NCBI GenBank assembly: GCA_029167225.1
Contig: JARFNK010000010.1
Span: forward strand, 62,001-126,000
DNA length: 64,000 nt
Direction of reading: 5' to 3'
Source: Sphingobium arseniciresistens
Lineage (GTDB): Bacteria; Pseudomonadota; Alphaproteobacteria; Sphingomonadales; Sphingomonadaceae
The notes beneath the pieces are model-generated. The model saw only the letters and a program-made list of their open reading frames with translations, did no database searches and had not been told where the DNA came from. The position numbers were made by a program, and so were the translations under genes. Positions within the stretch are counted from its first letter, which is position 1, and every line of letters begins with the position of its first letter. Positions 27,749 through 37,091 of the stretch are shown in pieces.

Positions 27749-29034
27749 CGCCGGCCGACGAACCCGCCGGTCCGGCCGACACCGGCGCGCCGACCAGCTA
27801 CCGCGAGCATCTCGCAGCGCAGGCCCGCGCCGATGCCAGGACGCCCGAACGCGGTCCGGCGCTGCTCGACATGCGGGCACGTTGGGCGTCGTTCAATTCC
27901 CGGCAGCAGCTGCGCTTGAAGCAACTCGGCGTTGCAGGCGTCGTCGGCCTGCTCGGTGCGGGGCTCTATTTCGCGAGCGGCGATACGCCGCAGGACACTG
28001 GCGCGCCGGCATCGTCGAAGCTCGACATGGGCGCTGGGCTTCGCGGGGACAGCCTTGAGGTCAAGCTGCGCGGGGATCTCAAGAAGATTCTCGACGGCCA
28101 GGGTCTCCTCGGTGATCGCGTGACTGCGATTGAGGAGGGCCGCATCGGACCGGGCGCCGCAGGCGCGCCGGGCTCCGATCTGCCCCAGGCGCTGCCGGGC
28201 GAGGCGCCGGCCTTTCCGGAGCCGCCGGATACGAGCGATCTCGATCCGTCGATGACGGCGCCGCCGGCCATTCCCTCTGCGCCTCCCGCGCCGCCGGCCC
28301 CGCCTGTCGAGAAGACTGTCGGCGCGATCGGCGCCGCGACCAGCCCAGTCGCGGCCGCCGACGGGGCGGCTGGCGTTAAAAAAAAGAGCCGGACGATCTA
28401 TTTGCCGCCTGGTTTCATGAAGGCGCGGCTGCTGACGGGGATCGACGCGCTGGCCAGCCGGGACGCGACCAGCAATCCCGAGCCGCTGATCGCCCGCGTT
28501 CAGGCGCCCGCCGTGCTTCCCAATGACGTCAAGGCCAACCTCGCCGGCTGCTTCGTCATCGGCAATGCGACCGGCAGCCTCGCCAAGGAGCGGGTGGAGA
28601 TTCAGCTCGTCTCGCTGTCCTGCGTCGACTTCGACGAACGCTCGGTGGTCGATCAGCCGATCAAGGGCTTCTTCGTCGATACCGACGGCAAGAAGGGCCT
28701 GTCCGGCAAGGTCGTCACCCGTGCCGGCGCAGCACTCGCCCGCGCTTTCATTGCCGGCACGATCACCGGCATCGCCGATACGGTCGAAAACACCGTCGGC
28801 GATGTCTCGACCTCGGCGCTGGGATCGGTGCGCAGCTTCGACGCGGGCGATGCCGCCAAGGCGGGCATTGCTGGCGGTCTGTCGCGATCGTCGGAGAAGC
28901 TCACCGACTTCTATCTCGACCTCGCACGCCAGGCCGGCCCGATCGTCGAGGTCGGCGCGGCCAAGGATGTGGTCGTGGTGATCCAGGAGGGCGTGACCCT
29001 CGAAATCAAGCCAACCGCGGGCGCGAAGTTCTGA
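27745..29034 (+). CDS. traB: Conjugative transfer protein TraB
   Basis: A 429-residue VirB10-like scaffold bridging inner and outer membranes. It has a cytoplasmic N-terminus, one membrane helix (LGVAGVVGLLGAGLYFASG), a Pro/Ala-rich span (PPAIPSAPPAPPAPP) and a C-terminal beta-barrel domain (IYLPPGFMKARLLTGIDALA ... GCFVIGNATGSLAKERVEIQ), all typical of TraB. It ends within the start region of traV. Confidence 0.93.
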   Translation: MTPADEPAGPADTGAPTSYREHLAAQARADARTPERGPALLDMRARWASFNSRQQLRLKQLGVAGVVGLLGAGLYFASGDTPQDTGAPASSKLDMGAGLRGDSLEVKLRGDLKKILDGQGLLGDRVTAIEEGRIGPGAAGAPGSDLPQALPGEAPAFPEPPDTSDLDPSMTAPPAIPSAPPAPPAPPVEKTVGAIGAATSPVAAADGAAGVKKKSRTIYLPPGFMKARLLTGIDALASRDATSNPEPLIARVQAPAVLPNDVKANLAGCFVIGNATGSLAKERVEIQLVSLSCVDFDERSVVDQPIKGFFVDTDGKKGLSGKVVTRAGAALARAFIAGTITGIADTVENTVGDVSTSALGSVRSFDAGDAAKAGIAGGLSRSSEKLTDFYLDLARQAGPIVEVGAAKDVVVVIQEGVTLEIKPTAGAKF

Positions 29035-29069
29035 TGCGCGCGCACCCTCATATCCAGGGAGCCAGTCCC

Positions 29070-29651
29070 ATGCCCCAATCGCAACGCCGGCGCGCCACAC
29101 GCGCCGCCGCCCTCATCCTCTTCCTCCCCGCGCTTTCCGCCCTGGGCGGCTGCGCGATGCTCGGCTCGGTCATGTCGCCCTACAGCGAGAAATTCTCCTG
29201 CAAGAATGACGACCATGGCCAGTGCATCCACCCGGAGAAGGCCTATGCCGACGCGGTGGCGGGCGCGACTTCGAAGTCGGACCCTGCCGTCACCCGCGAC
29301 AAGGCCATGCTGCGCGAGCGCGGCGGCACGCGGACCAGCGGTCGGAACCGCAATGATCCCCAAGCCTATGCCGGTTACCGGGAGAGCGTCTATCGCGAGC
29401 TTCAGGGGCTGATCGACCAGCCGGTCACCCCGATGCTCAAACCCGCGCGCACGGTGCGCACGCTAATCCTGCCCTATGCCGACCAGCATCGGCCCGACCG
29501 GCTCTACATGCAGCGCTATGTGTTCTCGATCCTCGAGCGCCCGCAATGGGTGGTCGGCGACTATCTGGTCAGCCCGCAATCGTCGAGCGCGCGCGTGCCC
29601 ATCCTCGAACAGGTTCGCGAGCGCGCCGCCGGCGAAGGCGAACAGCCATGA
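29070..29651 (+). CDS. traV: Conjugative transfer lipoprotein TraV
   Basis: A 193-residue outer-membrane lipoprotein anchoring the F-type core complex. Signal MPQSQRRRATRAAALILFLP ends at lipobox LGGC. Further Cys residues (FSCKNDDHGQCIHP) are in the usual TraV position. I start at 29070, with AGGGAG upstream and the right signal length; an ATG at 29034 overlapping the traB stop would add 12 residues. It overlaps traC by ATGA. Confidence 0.87.
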   Translation: MPQSQRRRATRAAALILFLPALSALGGCAMLGSVMSPYSEKFSCKNDDHGQCIHPEKAYADAVAGATSKSDPAVTRDKAMLRERGGTRTSGRNRNDPQAYAGYRESVYRELQGLIDQPVTPMLKPARTVRTLILPYADQHRPDRLYMQRYVFSILERPQWVVGDYLVSPQSSSARVPILEQVRERAAGEGEQP

Positions 29652-32161
29652 GCGCGCTCGTCGACCAGCGCGATGGCATGACGCTGGCGCGGCTGCGCCA
29701 GAGCGTCTCGCGCGACAGCTTCTCGGATTTCCTGCCGCTCGTCGCCTGGGTCGAGGAGGAGGAAGCCTTCCTCTGCATCGACGATGGCTGGGGCTATGCC
29801 TGGGAGCTGGTCCCTTCGGCCTATATGTTCGCGCATGTCCATGAAGCGCTGCTCGGCCTGCTCAATGTGCATTTCCCTGAAGGGACGGTGCTCCAGCTTC
29901 ACAGTTTCGCCGATCCGCTGATCGACGATGCGCTCGATGCCTATCTTGACCTCAAGACCCGCCCTGATCCGCTGATCCAGGCCTCGGCGCGGCGGACGTT
30001 CGACTATCTGCGCGCCGGCACAGCGGGGTTGAAGGCGCTTCACGGCATCCCGATCCGCGACTTCCGGACTTTCCTGTCGGTCAAGACGCGCGCGCCAATG
30101 GACAGCGACCTGAAACGCCAGATCGAGGAGCAGTTGGCGAAGCTCGGCATCCGCAAGCTGCCGCCGCAGGAACTGGTCTCCTTCTACCGCCGCATCTTCA
30201 ACGGCGTGTTCAACCATGCGCCGGGCGTGTTCTCGCAAGGCGATGCAACCCGCGCGCTTGCGATCCGCAAGCAGATCATCGATGCCGGCCCGTCCTTCGC
30301 GTTCGAGGGGCCGGAAGTGTTCCTCGGCGATCAGGTCGCCCGCTGCCTGACGCCCAAGTCGCCGCCGCGCCGTATCACCGCCGAACGCGCCAATCGCCTG
30401 ACCGGCGGCATGCGCGGCAGCAGCGAGGACAGCGATCAGATCGGCGGGCCATTCCTGTTCACCCTGAACGTGCTGTTCGACCATTCGGCGTTCGAGATCC
30501 ACAAGCGCGCGCAAATCCTCTCCGCGCAGAAGGCGGCGGGCAGCTTCGCGGTCGAGGTCGGCAAGCAGATCGAGGAAATCGGCTGGGTGCTCGACGAAAT
30601 CGGCAACAGCCGCTTCGTTTCGGTGATCCCGACCCTGTGGGTGTTCGGCGAAAGCCGTGCCCAGGCCCGCGAGATGGCGGCGCGGGCCAAGCGGCTGTGG
30701 GAATCGGAACCGCTGCCCTGGATGGTGCAGGAGGAAAGCTACCTCAATCCGATCCTGCTCGCCGCCAGCCTGCCGTTCGGCCTCTATCCCGACAAGCGGA
30801 CCGTTCGGATGCTCCAGCGCGACTTTCGCCTGCCGGCGCGCGCGGCCGTGCTGATGTCACCGATCCAGACCGATTTCCGCGGCGGCGGCCGACCGGCGCT
30901 GCTCTATACCGGGCGCAAGGGGCAGCTGATCACGCTCGACCTCTTTGACCCGCGCATCAACAATTACAATTTCGTCGTCTCGGCGGAGAGCGGTGCCGGC
31001 AAGAGCTTCCTGCTCAACAATCTGTGCCAGCAATATTTTGCGCAGAACGCGCTCATCCGCATCATCGACATCGGCGGCAGCTACAGGAAGCTCTGCACGC
31101 TCTGCTCGGGCCGCTATATCGATCTTGGCGAAGAGCATCTCGTGCTCAACCCGTTCGATCTCGGCCTAGCCATGGACGGCGACGACCGGGAATCCGCGAT
31201 CTCGATGGCCGTCGCGATCGTCGCGGAAATGGCCAATGCCGCCACCCGCAAGCCGGTTACCACCTCGGAATGGAACCTGCTGAAGTCGGCCGTGCAGTGG
31301 GCGATCGACAGCGGGAGGGCCGAAGCCGGCATCGACGCAGTGCGCGAATGGCTTGGCGCCTATCCGGCCAATACCGCTTCCGATCTCGACCGGGTGGACC
31401 ATCTGGTGCCGACGGCGCGCGAGCTGGCGTTCAACCTGCGCGATTTCGGGTCGGACGGCGCCTACGGGCACTATTTCAACGGTCCCTCGACCTTCGACAT
31501 ATCGAGCGACGAGTTCGTCGTGCTCGAACTCGAGCGCCTGAAGGCCATGCCCGACCTCTTCAACGTAGTCATCATGGTGGTGGTGAACGCGGTCACGCAG
31601 GAACTCTATCTCTCCGCCCGCGACCGTCCCCGCTTCGTCCTGTGTGACGAGGCCGCGCAGTTCATGACCCGCAGCGACGGGCAGGATCTCTCCCGCCTCG
31701 CCGAAGCCTTCAGCCAGGGCTATCGTCGCGCCCGCAAATATCGCGGCAGCTTCGGCATCGTGCTGCAAAGCATGAATGACCTCATGCTGTTTGGAGGCAC
31801 CGGCCAGGTCATCCTGGAGAATGCCGCCACCCGGTTCCTGCTCCAGGGTTCGACCTACGACAAAGCCGTCGAGAACAAGATTCTCGACTATTCCGGCTTC
31901 GTTCTCGACCTGCTGAAATCGGTCCGCAACAACAAGCCGAACTATTCGGAAGTTTTCATCGACAGCCCATTGGGCCTCGGGATCGCCCGGCTTGTCGTCG
32001 ATCCGTTCAGCTACTGGATCAACACGTCGGCGCCGGACGAGGTCGCCGCGTTCGAGGCACTGGTGCGCAAGGGCCGCTCGCCGCTCGAAGCGGTCTGCGA
32101 ACTGGCCGGAGTCGATCCCGCCGAGGTGCTGTCGCCTACGGGCATTGGCGGGAGGCCGTGA
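29648..32161 (+). CDS. traC: Conjugative transfer ATPase TraC
   Basis: An 837-residue VirB4-type ATPase powering pilus assembly at the inner membrane. An N-terminal TraC/VirB4 domain is followed by the C-terminal P-loop ATPase with Walker A AESGAGKSF near residue 447, RIIDIGGSYRKLCTLCSG, Walker B RFVLCDEAAQFM and FGIVLQSMNDLMLFGG. Length is normal. ATGA overlap with traV upstream and TGATG overlap with the small gene downstream show tight coupling. Confidence 0.95.
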   Translation: MSALVDQRDGMTLARLRQSVSRDSFSDFLPLVAWVEEEEAFLCIDDGWGYAWELVPSAYMFAHVHEALLGLLNVHFPEGTVLQLHSFADPLIDDALDAYLDLKTRPDPLIQASARRTFDYLRAGTAGLKALHGIPIRDFRTFLSVKTRAPMDSDLKRQIEEQLAKLGIRKLPPQELVSFYRRIFNGVFNHAPGVFSQGDATRALAIRKQIIDAGPSFAFEGPEVFLGDQVARCLTPKSPPRRITAERANRLTGGMRGSSEDSDQIGGPFLFTLNVLFDHSAFEIHKRAQILSAQKAAGSFAVEVGKQIEEIGWVLDEIGNSRFVSVIPTLWVFGESRAQAREMAARAKRLWESEPLPWMVQEESYLNPILLAASLPFGLYPDKRTVRMLQRDFRLPARAAVLMSPIQTDFRGGGRPALLYTGRKGQLITLDLFDPRINNYNFVVSAESGAGKSFLLNNLCQQYFAQNALIRIIDIGGSYRKLCTLCSGRYIDLGEEHLVLNPFDLGLAMDGDDRESAISMAVAIVAEMANAATRKPVTTSEWNLLKSAVQWAIDSGRAEAGIDAVREWLGAYPANTASDLDRVDHLVPTARELAFNLRDFGSDGAYGHYFNGPSTFDISSDEFVVLELERLKAMPDLFNVVIMVVVNAVTQELYLSARDRPRFVLCDEAAQFMTRSDGQDLSRLAEAFSQGYRRARKYRGSFGIVLQSMNDLMLFGGTGQVILENAATRFLLQGSTYDKAVENKILDYSGFVLDLLKSVRNNKPNYSEVFIDSPLGLGIARLVVDPFSYWINTSAPDEVAAFEALVRKGRSPLEAVCELAGVDPAEVLSPTGIGGRP

Positions 32162-32481
32162 TGCGGACCCGCAAGCCCGATGCCGCCCAGATGACGCTCG
32201 AACTGAACCCGGACGACGAACTCGAACGGATTATCGAAGCGCGCGTCGCCGAGCGGGCCGAGGCGCAGGCGCTCGGCTGGCGTTTCCGTCTCGTCATCAT
32301 CGAAACGGTGATGATCGCCTCGCTGGTGCTCGCCGCCGGCATCGCGCTCGACCTCCCGATGTCGAAGACGCTGACCGGCGCGGCCACTGTCGGGATCGGC
32401 TGCTTCCTGACCGGCCTGATGCTGATCGGGCTCACCGGCGCCGCCAGCCGCCTTCTCGCAAAGCTCAGGAGGAAACCATGA
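32161..32481 (+). CDS. Small two-helix membrane protein of the transfer operon
   Basis: A 106-residue protein with a charged cytoplasmic N-terminus and two hydrophobic segments (VIIETVMIASLVLAAGIAL and VGIGCFLTGLMLIGLTGA). Its ATG overlaps the traC stop and its 3' end overlaps the next gene. No family recognised. Position between traC and traW, where F has small genes such as trbI, suggests an accessory assembly role; this is inference. Confidence 0.7.
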   Translation: MRTRKPDAAQMTLELNPDDELERIIEARVAERAEAQALGWRFRLVIIETVMIASLVLAAGIALDLPMSKTLTGAATVGIGCFLTGLMLIGLTGAASRLLAKLRRKP

Positions 32482-32906
32482 GCCTTGAGCCGTTCACCTA
32501 TAAGTCCGACGCACATCTCACCGAGGTTCCGCGCGAGCCGGACGAAAGCCTTCACGAGTATCTGGTTCGGGCCAACCGCACACTGGTCGGCCGGGTCAGG
32601 ATGCTCTCACGGGCGCGCGACGAGTCCGACTATATCCGGGCCGGCGAACAGGCTCGCTGGCGGATCGACAGGATGCTCCTGACCCTGGCCGGTCCGCTGA
32701 TCGGCGCTGCGGCCTATGTTGGCCTCGTCCGGGCTGGCCTCGCCGAGTTCGCCCGGTTCGAGGTCATCGCCGGGGTGATTGCCGTCGCCGGGATCAGCGG
32801 CGGACCGTTCGTGCTCGCCTTCGCGACGCTCGGGCAGAAGCTCACGAACTGGCTCCTTTCGCACCGGTCGCGCTGCGCCATGCTTCCCATGCGGAGGCGG
32901 CGATGA
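32478..32906 (+). CDS. Membrane protein of the transfer operon, unknown
   Basis: A 142-residue protein: a charged first half (EPDESLHEYLVRANRTLVGR) and two hydrophobic segments (LTLAGPLIGAAAYVGLVRAGL and VIAGVIAVAGISGGPFVLAF). A near-perfect AGGAGG precedes the ATG, which predicts strong translation. Overlaps both neighbours. Function unknown. Confidence 0.7.
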   Translation: MSLEPFTYKSDAHLTEVPREPDESLHEYLVRANRTLVGRVRMLSRARDESDYIRAGEQARWRIDRMLLTLAGPLIGAAAYVGLVRAGLAEFARFEVIAGVIAVAGISGGPFVLAFATLGQKLTNWLLSHRSRCAMLPMRRRR

Positions 32907-33139
32907 ACGGCATCTTCTCAGCCGCGCCCTGCCAGTCCTCGATCCGCCTGCTGGTCGGCACGCATCTCATCCTGCTGGTCCAGGCGTTCCTGCTGATCTG
33001 GTCGGGCGCCGACCTCGACGGCACGCGCCCGCTCATCTGGGTCGCGCTGCTCGCCGGAACGACGGGCCTGTGCTGCGCCGTCTGGGGCGAGAGCCGTAAC
33101 CCGCCGCCCAACTGGAGGGAGCGCCGCCGTGGACGATGA
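32903..33139 (+). CDS. Small membrane protein of the transfer operon, unknown
   Basis: A 78-residue protein with two hydrophobic segments (LVGTHLILLVQAFLLIWSG and LIWVALLAGTTGLCCAVWG) and a basic C-terminus. It overlaps traW by 11 bases. Third in a row of unclassified small membrane proteins between traC and traW. Confidence 0.62.
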   Translation: MNGIFSAAPCQSSIRLLVGTHLILLVQAFLLIWSGADLDGTRPLIWVALLAGTTGLCCAVWGESRNPPPNWRERRRGR

Positions 33140-33806
33140 CGGTTTTCCGCAAGGCTGGCATGTGGTCGCAATCCAGTCCGCGCTGATCGGTGCGATGATC
33201 GTCGGCGCCCTGATCCTCGCCGGGGCGGCGCGCGCCGAGACCTCCAATGTCGGCCGGACCTGGCCGATCGCCGAGCCCGACGCGATGGCGGAGATCGAGG
33301 CCGCGGTGGCGCGGCAGCCTGCCAGCATCGCCCCGCGGTTCGGACCGCGCTCGGGGTGGAGCGCGCTCAAGGGCGCCACCCTCGGCATCGCCCAGGCGGA
33401 CCGGGTTCGCAGCGTCGTCCCGTTCTACACGCTCGACCAGGAGATCCGCTTGGCCGACGGCAAGCTGCTCTACCCCAAGGGCTTCACCTTCAACCCGCTC
33501 ACTTATGTGTCCCTGCCGCAGCGCCTGGTGATCGTCCATCCGCGCGATCTTGGCTGGGCGCTCCGGACGGCCGCGCTCACCGACTGGATTCTCCTGACCG
33601 GCGGCGGCGAGCCAAAAGACGATGCGCTTTCGCTCGGCGAGAAGCACGGCCGCGCGCTGTTCATCCTCGAAGAGCGGGTGAAGGAGCGGCTCGGTCTCAC
33701 CGTCGCCCCGGTCATCGTCCGCCAGTCCGGCCAGAAACTCGAACTCACCGAGGTCCATCTCGAGCGCAGGGGAAGCCAGGGTCTTCCCCAGGAGAAGAGG
33801 CCATGA
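33129..33806 (+). CDS. traW: Conjugative transfer protein TraW
   Basis: A 225-residue periplasmic pilus-assembly protein. A GTG start, a hydrophobic signal (AIQSALIGAMIVGALILAGAA) with ARAETSNVGRTWPIAEPD after it, then KLLYPKGFTFNPLTYVSLPQ and a C-terminal region containing VIVRQSGQKLELTEVHLERR, all TraW-like. Works with TrbC and TraU. Overlaps traU by 4 bases. Confidence 0.88.
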   Translation: MDDDGFPQGWHVVAIQSALIGAMIVGALILAGAARAETSNVGRTWPIAEPDAMAEIEAAVARQPASIAPRFGPRSGWSALKGATLGIAQADRVRSVVPFYTLDQEIRLADGKLLYPKGFTFNPLTYVSLPQRLVIVHPRDLGWALRTAALTDWILLTGGGEPKDDALSLGEKHGRALFILEERVKERLGLTVAPVIVRQSGQKLELTEVHLERRGSQGLPQEKRP

Positions 33807-34819
33807 CCCGCATCACCTCCGTGCTGCGCGCTGGCGCCGCCGCCATCGCGCTGGCGCTGCTGGCTCCGGCAACGCCTGCCCATGCCTCGAAGTGCGAGGC
33901 CGGCACGATCTTCAATCCGATCACCAAGGTCCGCTGGAACTGCATCTTCCCGATCACCATCGGCGGCGTGCGCGTCGGCAGCTTCGACAAGCTCGACAAG
34001 GCGCTCGATGCGCAGTCGGCGTCCAAACCGCTGTGCGCCTGCCGCAAGGGCGCGACCTTCTGGTTCGGCGTCAAGGTCAGCTTCTGGTCGCCCAATCGCA
34101 TGGTCGACGTCGTGACCGAACCGGGTTGCATGATGGCCCTTGGCGTCGATCTCCTGCCCACGGGCGGCAAGCTCCAAGGTAGCCAGTCGTCGATCTCGGA
34201 CGGCACCAACACCACCAAATTGTTCGCGCAGGCGCATTACTACATCTCGCCGGTCTGGAAGATGCTCGACATGTTCACGGACCTGCCCTGCATCGAGGAC
34301 GAAGGGTTTGACGTCGCGATGATCACCGAGGTGCTGCCGACGTGGCAGTCCGGCACGCTGGGCGCGATCATCCAGCCAGAGGGCATCTTATTCGGCAACC
34401 CTGCCGCCGGTCTCGCCTGCATGGCGGACAGTGCCGCGGCCGCTGCCGGCAAGACAATCGATCCCCTGTTCTGGTGCATGGGAAGCTGGGGTTCGACCTA
34501 TCCCATTGCCGGCGACATCCATATGGGCGACCGGGTCGAGGCTTGGGCGGGCCTTGCCGCGCGCACCACCTTCATGATGGGCCGTCTCGGCGCGCTCACC
34601 ATCCATTCGGAGGATGGCTGTTCGCTTAAAGCCCAGCCGATCTGGACAAAGAGCCGTTACAAGCTCCAGATCATGGAGCCCGTCAAGGGCGGCAAATGCG
34701 TCAATATCGGGCGGCCCGGCGCGCTGTGGACGAGCGGCAAGCACGCGCCCGGCAAAGACAATGCCCAGTTCATGCTTTTCGAAAAGGCGATCTGCTGCGC
34801 GGGGGTATCCACCCCATGA
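33803..34819 (+). CDS. traU: Conjugative transfer protein TraU
   Basis: A 338-residue Cys-rich periplasmic protein needed for DNA transfer and pilus function. Signal peptide MTRITSVLRAGAAAIALALL and motifs SKCEAGTIFNPITKVRWNCI, CACRKGATFWFGVKVSFWSP and DPLFWCMGSWGSTYPIAG are diagnostic. CAGGAGAAGAGG precedes the ATG. Its many Cys need the Dsb-like proteins of this operon. Confidence 0.94.
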   Translation: MTRITSVLRAGAAAIALALLAPATPAHASKCEAGTIFNPITKVRWNCIFPITIGGVRVGSFDKLDKALDAQSASKPLCACRKGATFWFGVKVSFWSPNRMVDVVTEPGCMMALGVDLLPTGGKLQGSQSSISDGTNTTKLFAQAHYYISPVWKMLDMFTDLPCIEDEGFDVAMITEVLPTWQSGTLGAIIQPEGILFGNPAAGLACMADSAAAAAGKTIDPLFWCMGSWGSTYPIAGDIHMGDRVEAWAGLAARTTFMMGRLGALTIHSEDGCSLKAQPIWTKSRYKLQIMEPVKGGKCVNIGRPGALWTSGKHAPGKDNAQFMLFEKAICCAGVSTP

Positions 34820-35148
34820 GCGGATCGCTTCCCCCACGCTGCGCGCAAAACCCTGAACCGAGCTGGTCCGTCCGCCAAGGACCGCTTGACGATGCGGCCC
34901 TGCGCGCGGCGGGAGCGGCGGTGACAGCCCCCTGCGCCGCCGCTCCACCCCCGGTCAGCACGGCCGCCAGTCTCCTTGCCGGGCCGGCGAGCACCCCTCT
35001 CACCGTCGCCCCGGTCGCGGCCGTGCTGACCACCTTCCAGGGGCAAGCTGTCTATCGGATACTCTCGCCCGGATCGCCCTCGTTCCGGGCGGGAGACCTG
35101 CTGCGCTTCGCCTATGGGTCGCGCACGGCTCGGGAGCGCCCGCTATGA
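34816..35148 (+). CDS. Small protein between traU and traN, unknown
   Basis: A 110-residue protein, Ala/Pro-rich in the middle, without a clear signal peptide; the C-terminal half has VLTTFQGQAVYRILSPGSPS. It overlaps traU (ATGA) and traN by 4 bases, which supports it being translated. No family recognised. Confidence 0.6.
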   Translation: MSGSLPPRCAQNPEPSWSVRQGPLDDAALRAAGAAVTAPCAAAPPPVSTAASLLAGPASTPLTVAPVAAVLTTFQGQAVYRILSPGSPSFRAGDLLRFAYGSRTARERPL

Positions 35149-37091
35149 AAGTGCGCGCACTTGCTCTGATCGCCACCGCGCTTGCGATGCCGATCTCAGC
35201 GCATGCCCAAAGCATAGAGGAACGCGCGCGTGCCGCCGCACAGGCGGCGCGCGAGAAGAGCGCCGACAGCGAAGCGATCCAGAAGAACTATGTGACGCCC
35301 GGGCTCGCCGGCGAAGCGATTACCACCGTCGACGGGACCAAAAGCTTCAATCCGACGCTCGCCTGCCAGACGACCTCGACCCTGCTCGAAATTCTCGCGC
35401 AGCCAGGATCGACGGGCGACATCACCGCCCTGCGCATCAGCCGCGACAAGGATCTCAACGGTTCGTTCGACCAGACGCTCACCCTGCCGATGCCGGTGTC
35501 GGGCATCTGCGCCAATGGCGTGATCGCCTGCCAGCCGGGCACCTGGAACCAGTGCCGCAGCTATAGATGGGACGTCTCGGCCGCGGGCGATCTCAAGCTG
35601 AGCGAGGTCGACCTGACCGCGCTCGCGGGCTGTTACTGCGTCAACAATAGCTGCGGCAGCAATCTGGTCTGGGGCAATATGGCCGCGACGCTGAAGGATA
35701 TCGGTGGCGGGGTCGTCGGCGCGCTGACCTCGGCCGATCCGCGTATCGGCGTGGCACAGGCGGCGATCGACGGGCCGATCATTCGCTATACCGGCGCGCA
35801 GTCGACCGCCTGTGCTCCCAATCCATCGCTCGCCCAGACGGTCTACCGCGCCAATCCCGCCCAGATCCAGGGCGACGCCGCGTCGCTCGCGGCCGGCAAC
35901 AGCGTGTTCCAGGCATTGAAGGGCTCGCCCGCCGGCATGGGCAAGGCCGAGCAAATCCGCGCCTGCACGATCCGGCGCGAGGTGAAGCTCGAGGCGGTCA
36001 CGGCCGATAATATCATCGCCCGGACCTCGGGCGGCTACGCCACCTACGCCGATACACCGGACACGCGCGCGTTCCTGCTGGGGTCGCCGCGCGATGACAG
36101 CCTGAGCGGCGGAAGCTGCCGCCTCCATGATTTCCGGATGACGCTCGATGTCGGCGATCCCGATCGCCTCGTCTCGGCGCGGCTCTCGCAGATTCTCTTC
36201 GACGACTGGGTGCAGGTCCGGGTGGATGGCGCGCTCGTCCACGCCGACCCCGGTGGTTGGACCGGAGCCGGACTGCCGCCGGGCAAATGCGAGCGCGGAC
36301 GGACCTGGTATGGCACTCCCAATCTCGACCTGAAGCCCTTCCTCACCAAGGGATCGCACGAAATCTGGGTGCGGGTCGCGGTCGGCGGCGAAGGCGAAGT
36401 GTCGGCGCGGATCGACGCCACGCTCGATCTCAGCTGCAATCCGACCGAGCGGGTCGTCGATCTGTGCGCCGGCTATGCCGCCGACGCCAATTGCCAGCTT
36501 CACGACGAAACTGTCGATGGCGTCCAAACCTTCCGCAATGCAGTCGGCACCGGCCTGACGCCGCTGCCCCAGACCCGCCTGTTTGAAAGCGGCGCCTGTT
36601 CGCTCAGCCTGGTCCGGCCCTGGTTCGAGCGCGACCGCCGCTATCGCTGCACGATCGACACCGGCGTCCTGCCGCAGCCCGATCTCAGCCGCGGCGCCTA
36701 TATCATCGACCATTCTACCGAGACGTTGCTGGCCGACCGGGTGAAGACCAAAGACGGCGGCTATGCCGCATCGTCGCGTTCGTTCGCGCTTCCCGACCGT
36801 GGTTCGGTCGCAGCCTGCGAGCCGATCTGCAAGACCCGCGCGCCCAAGGCCAACACGGGTGTCGCGCCCGATGGCGTGGTCGGCGCGCGCCAGAACGCGC
36901 CCATCGGTTGGGACACTTTCTACCATGCCTGCACGCGCAGCAGCGCCGGCGCCGACATCTGTCCGGTGGGCGACGGCGAGGAGCTGGTCTCCGCCTGCGG
37001 CTGCCTCGACGATTTCCCTGAGGCGATCGTCATGATGCAGACGGTGCGGCTCGGCGGCGCGGACATGATCTGCACCTCGGAGTCCCGCTGA
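35145..37091 (+). CDS. traN: TraN-type mating-pair stabilisation protein, N-terminal part
   Basis: A 648-residue exported Cys-rich protein (signal MKVRALALIATALAMPISAHA). CYCVNNSCGSNLVWGNMAAT and QTVYRANPAQIQGDAASLAA resemble the N-terminal region of long TraN adhesins, the outer-membrane proteins that stabilise donor-recipient contact. The conserved TraN C-terminal region is absent here and is encoded by the next gene, which starts in the TGATG overlap. Together they equal one long TraN of about 1000 residues. Confidence 0.78.
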   Translation: MKVRALALIATALAMPISAHAQSIEERARAAAQAAREKSADSEAIQKNYVTPGLAGEAITTVDGTKSFNPTLACQTTSTLLEILAQPGSTGDITALRISRDKDLNGSFDQTLTLPMPVSGICANGVIACQPGTWNQCRSYRWDVSAAGDLKLSEVDLTALAGCYCVNNSCGSNLVWGNMAATLKDIGGGVVGALTSADPRIGVAQAAIDGPIIRYTGAQSTACAPNPSLAQTVYRANPAQIQGDAASLAAGNSVFQALKGSPAGMGKAEQIRACTIRREVKLEAVTADNIIARTSGGYATYADTPDTRAFLLGSPRDDSLSGGSCRLHDFRMTLDVGDPDRLVSARLSQILFDDWVQVRVDGALVHADPGGWTGAGLPPGKCERGRTWYGTPNLDLKPFLTKGSHEIWVRVAVGGEGEVSARIDATLDLSCNPTERVVDLCAGYAADANCQLHDETVDGVQTFRNAVGTGLTPLPQTRLFESGACSLSLVRPWFERDRRYRCTIDTGVLPQPDLSRGAYIIDHSTETLLADRVKTKDGGYAASSRSFALPDRGSVAACEPICKTRAPKANTGVAPDGVVGARQNAPIGWDTFYHACTRSSAGADICPVGDGEELVSACGCLDDFPEAIVMMQTVRLGGADMICTSESR

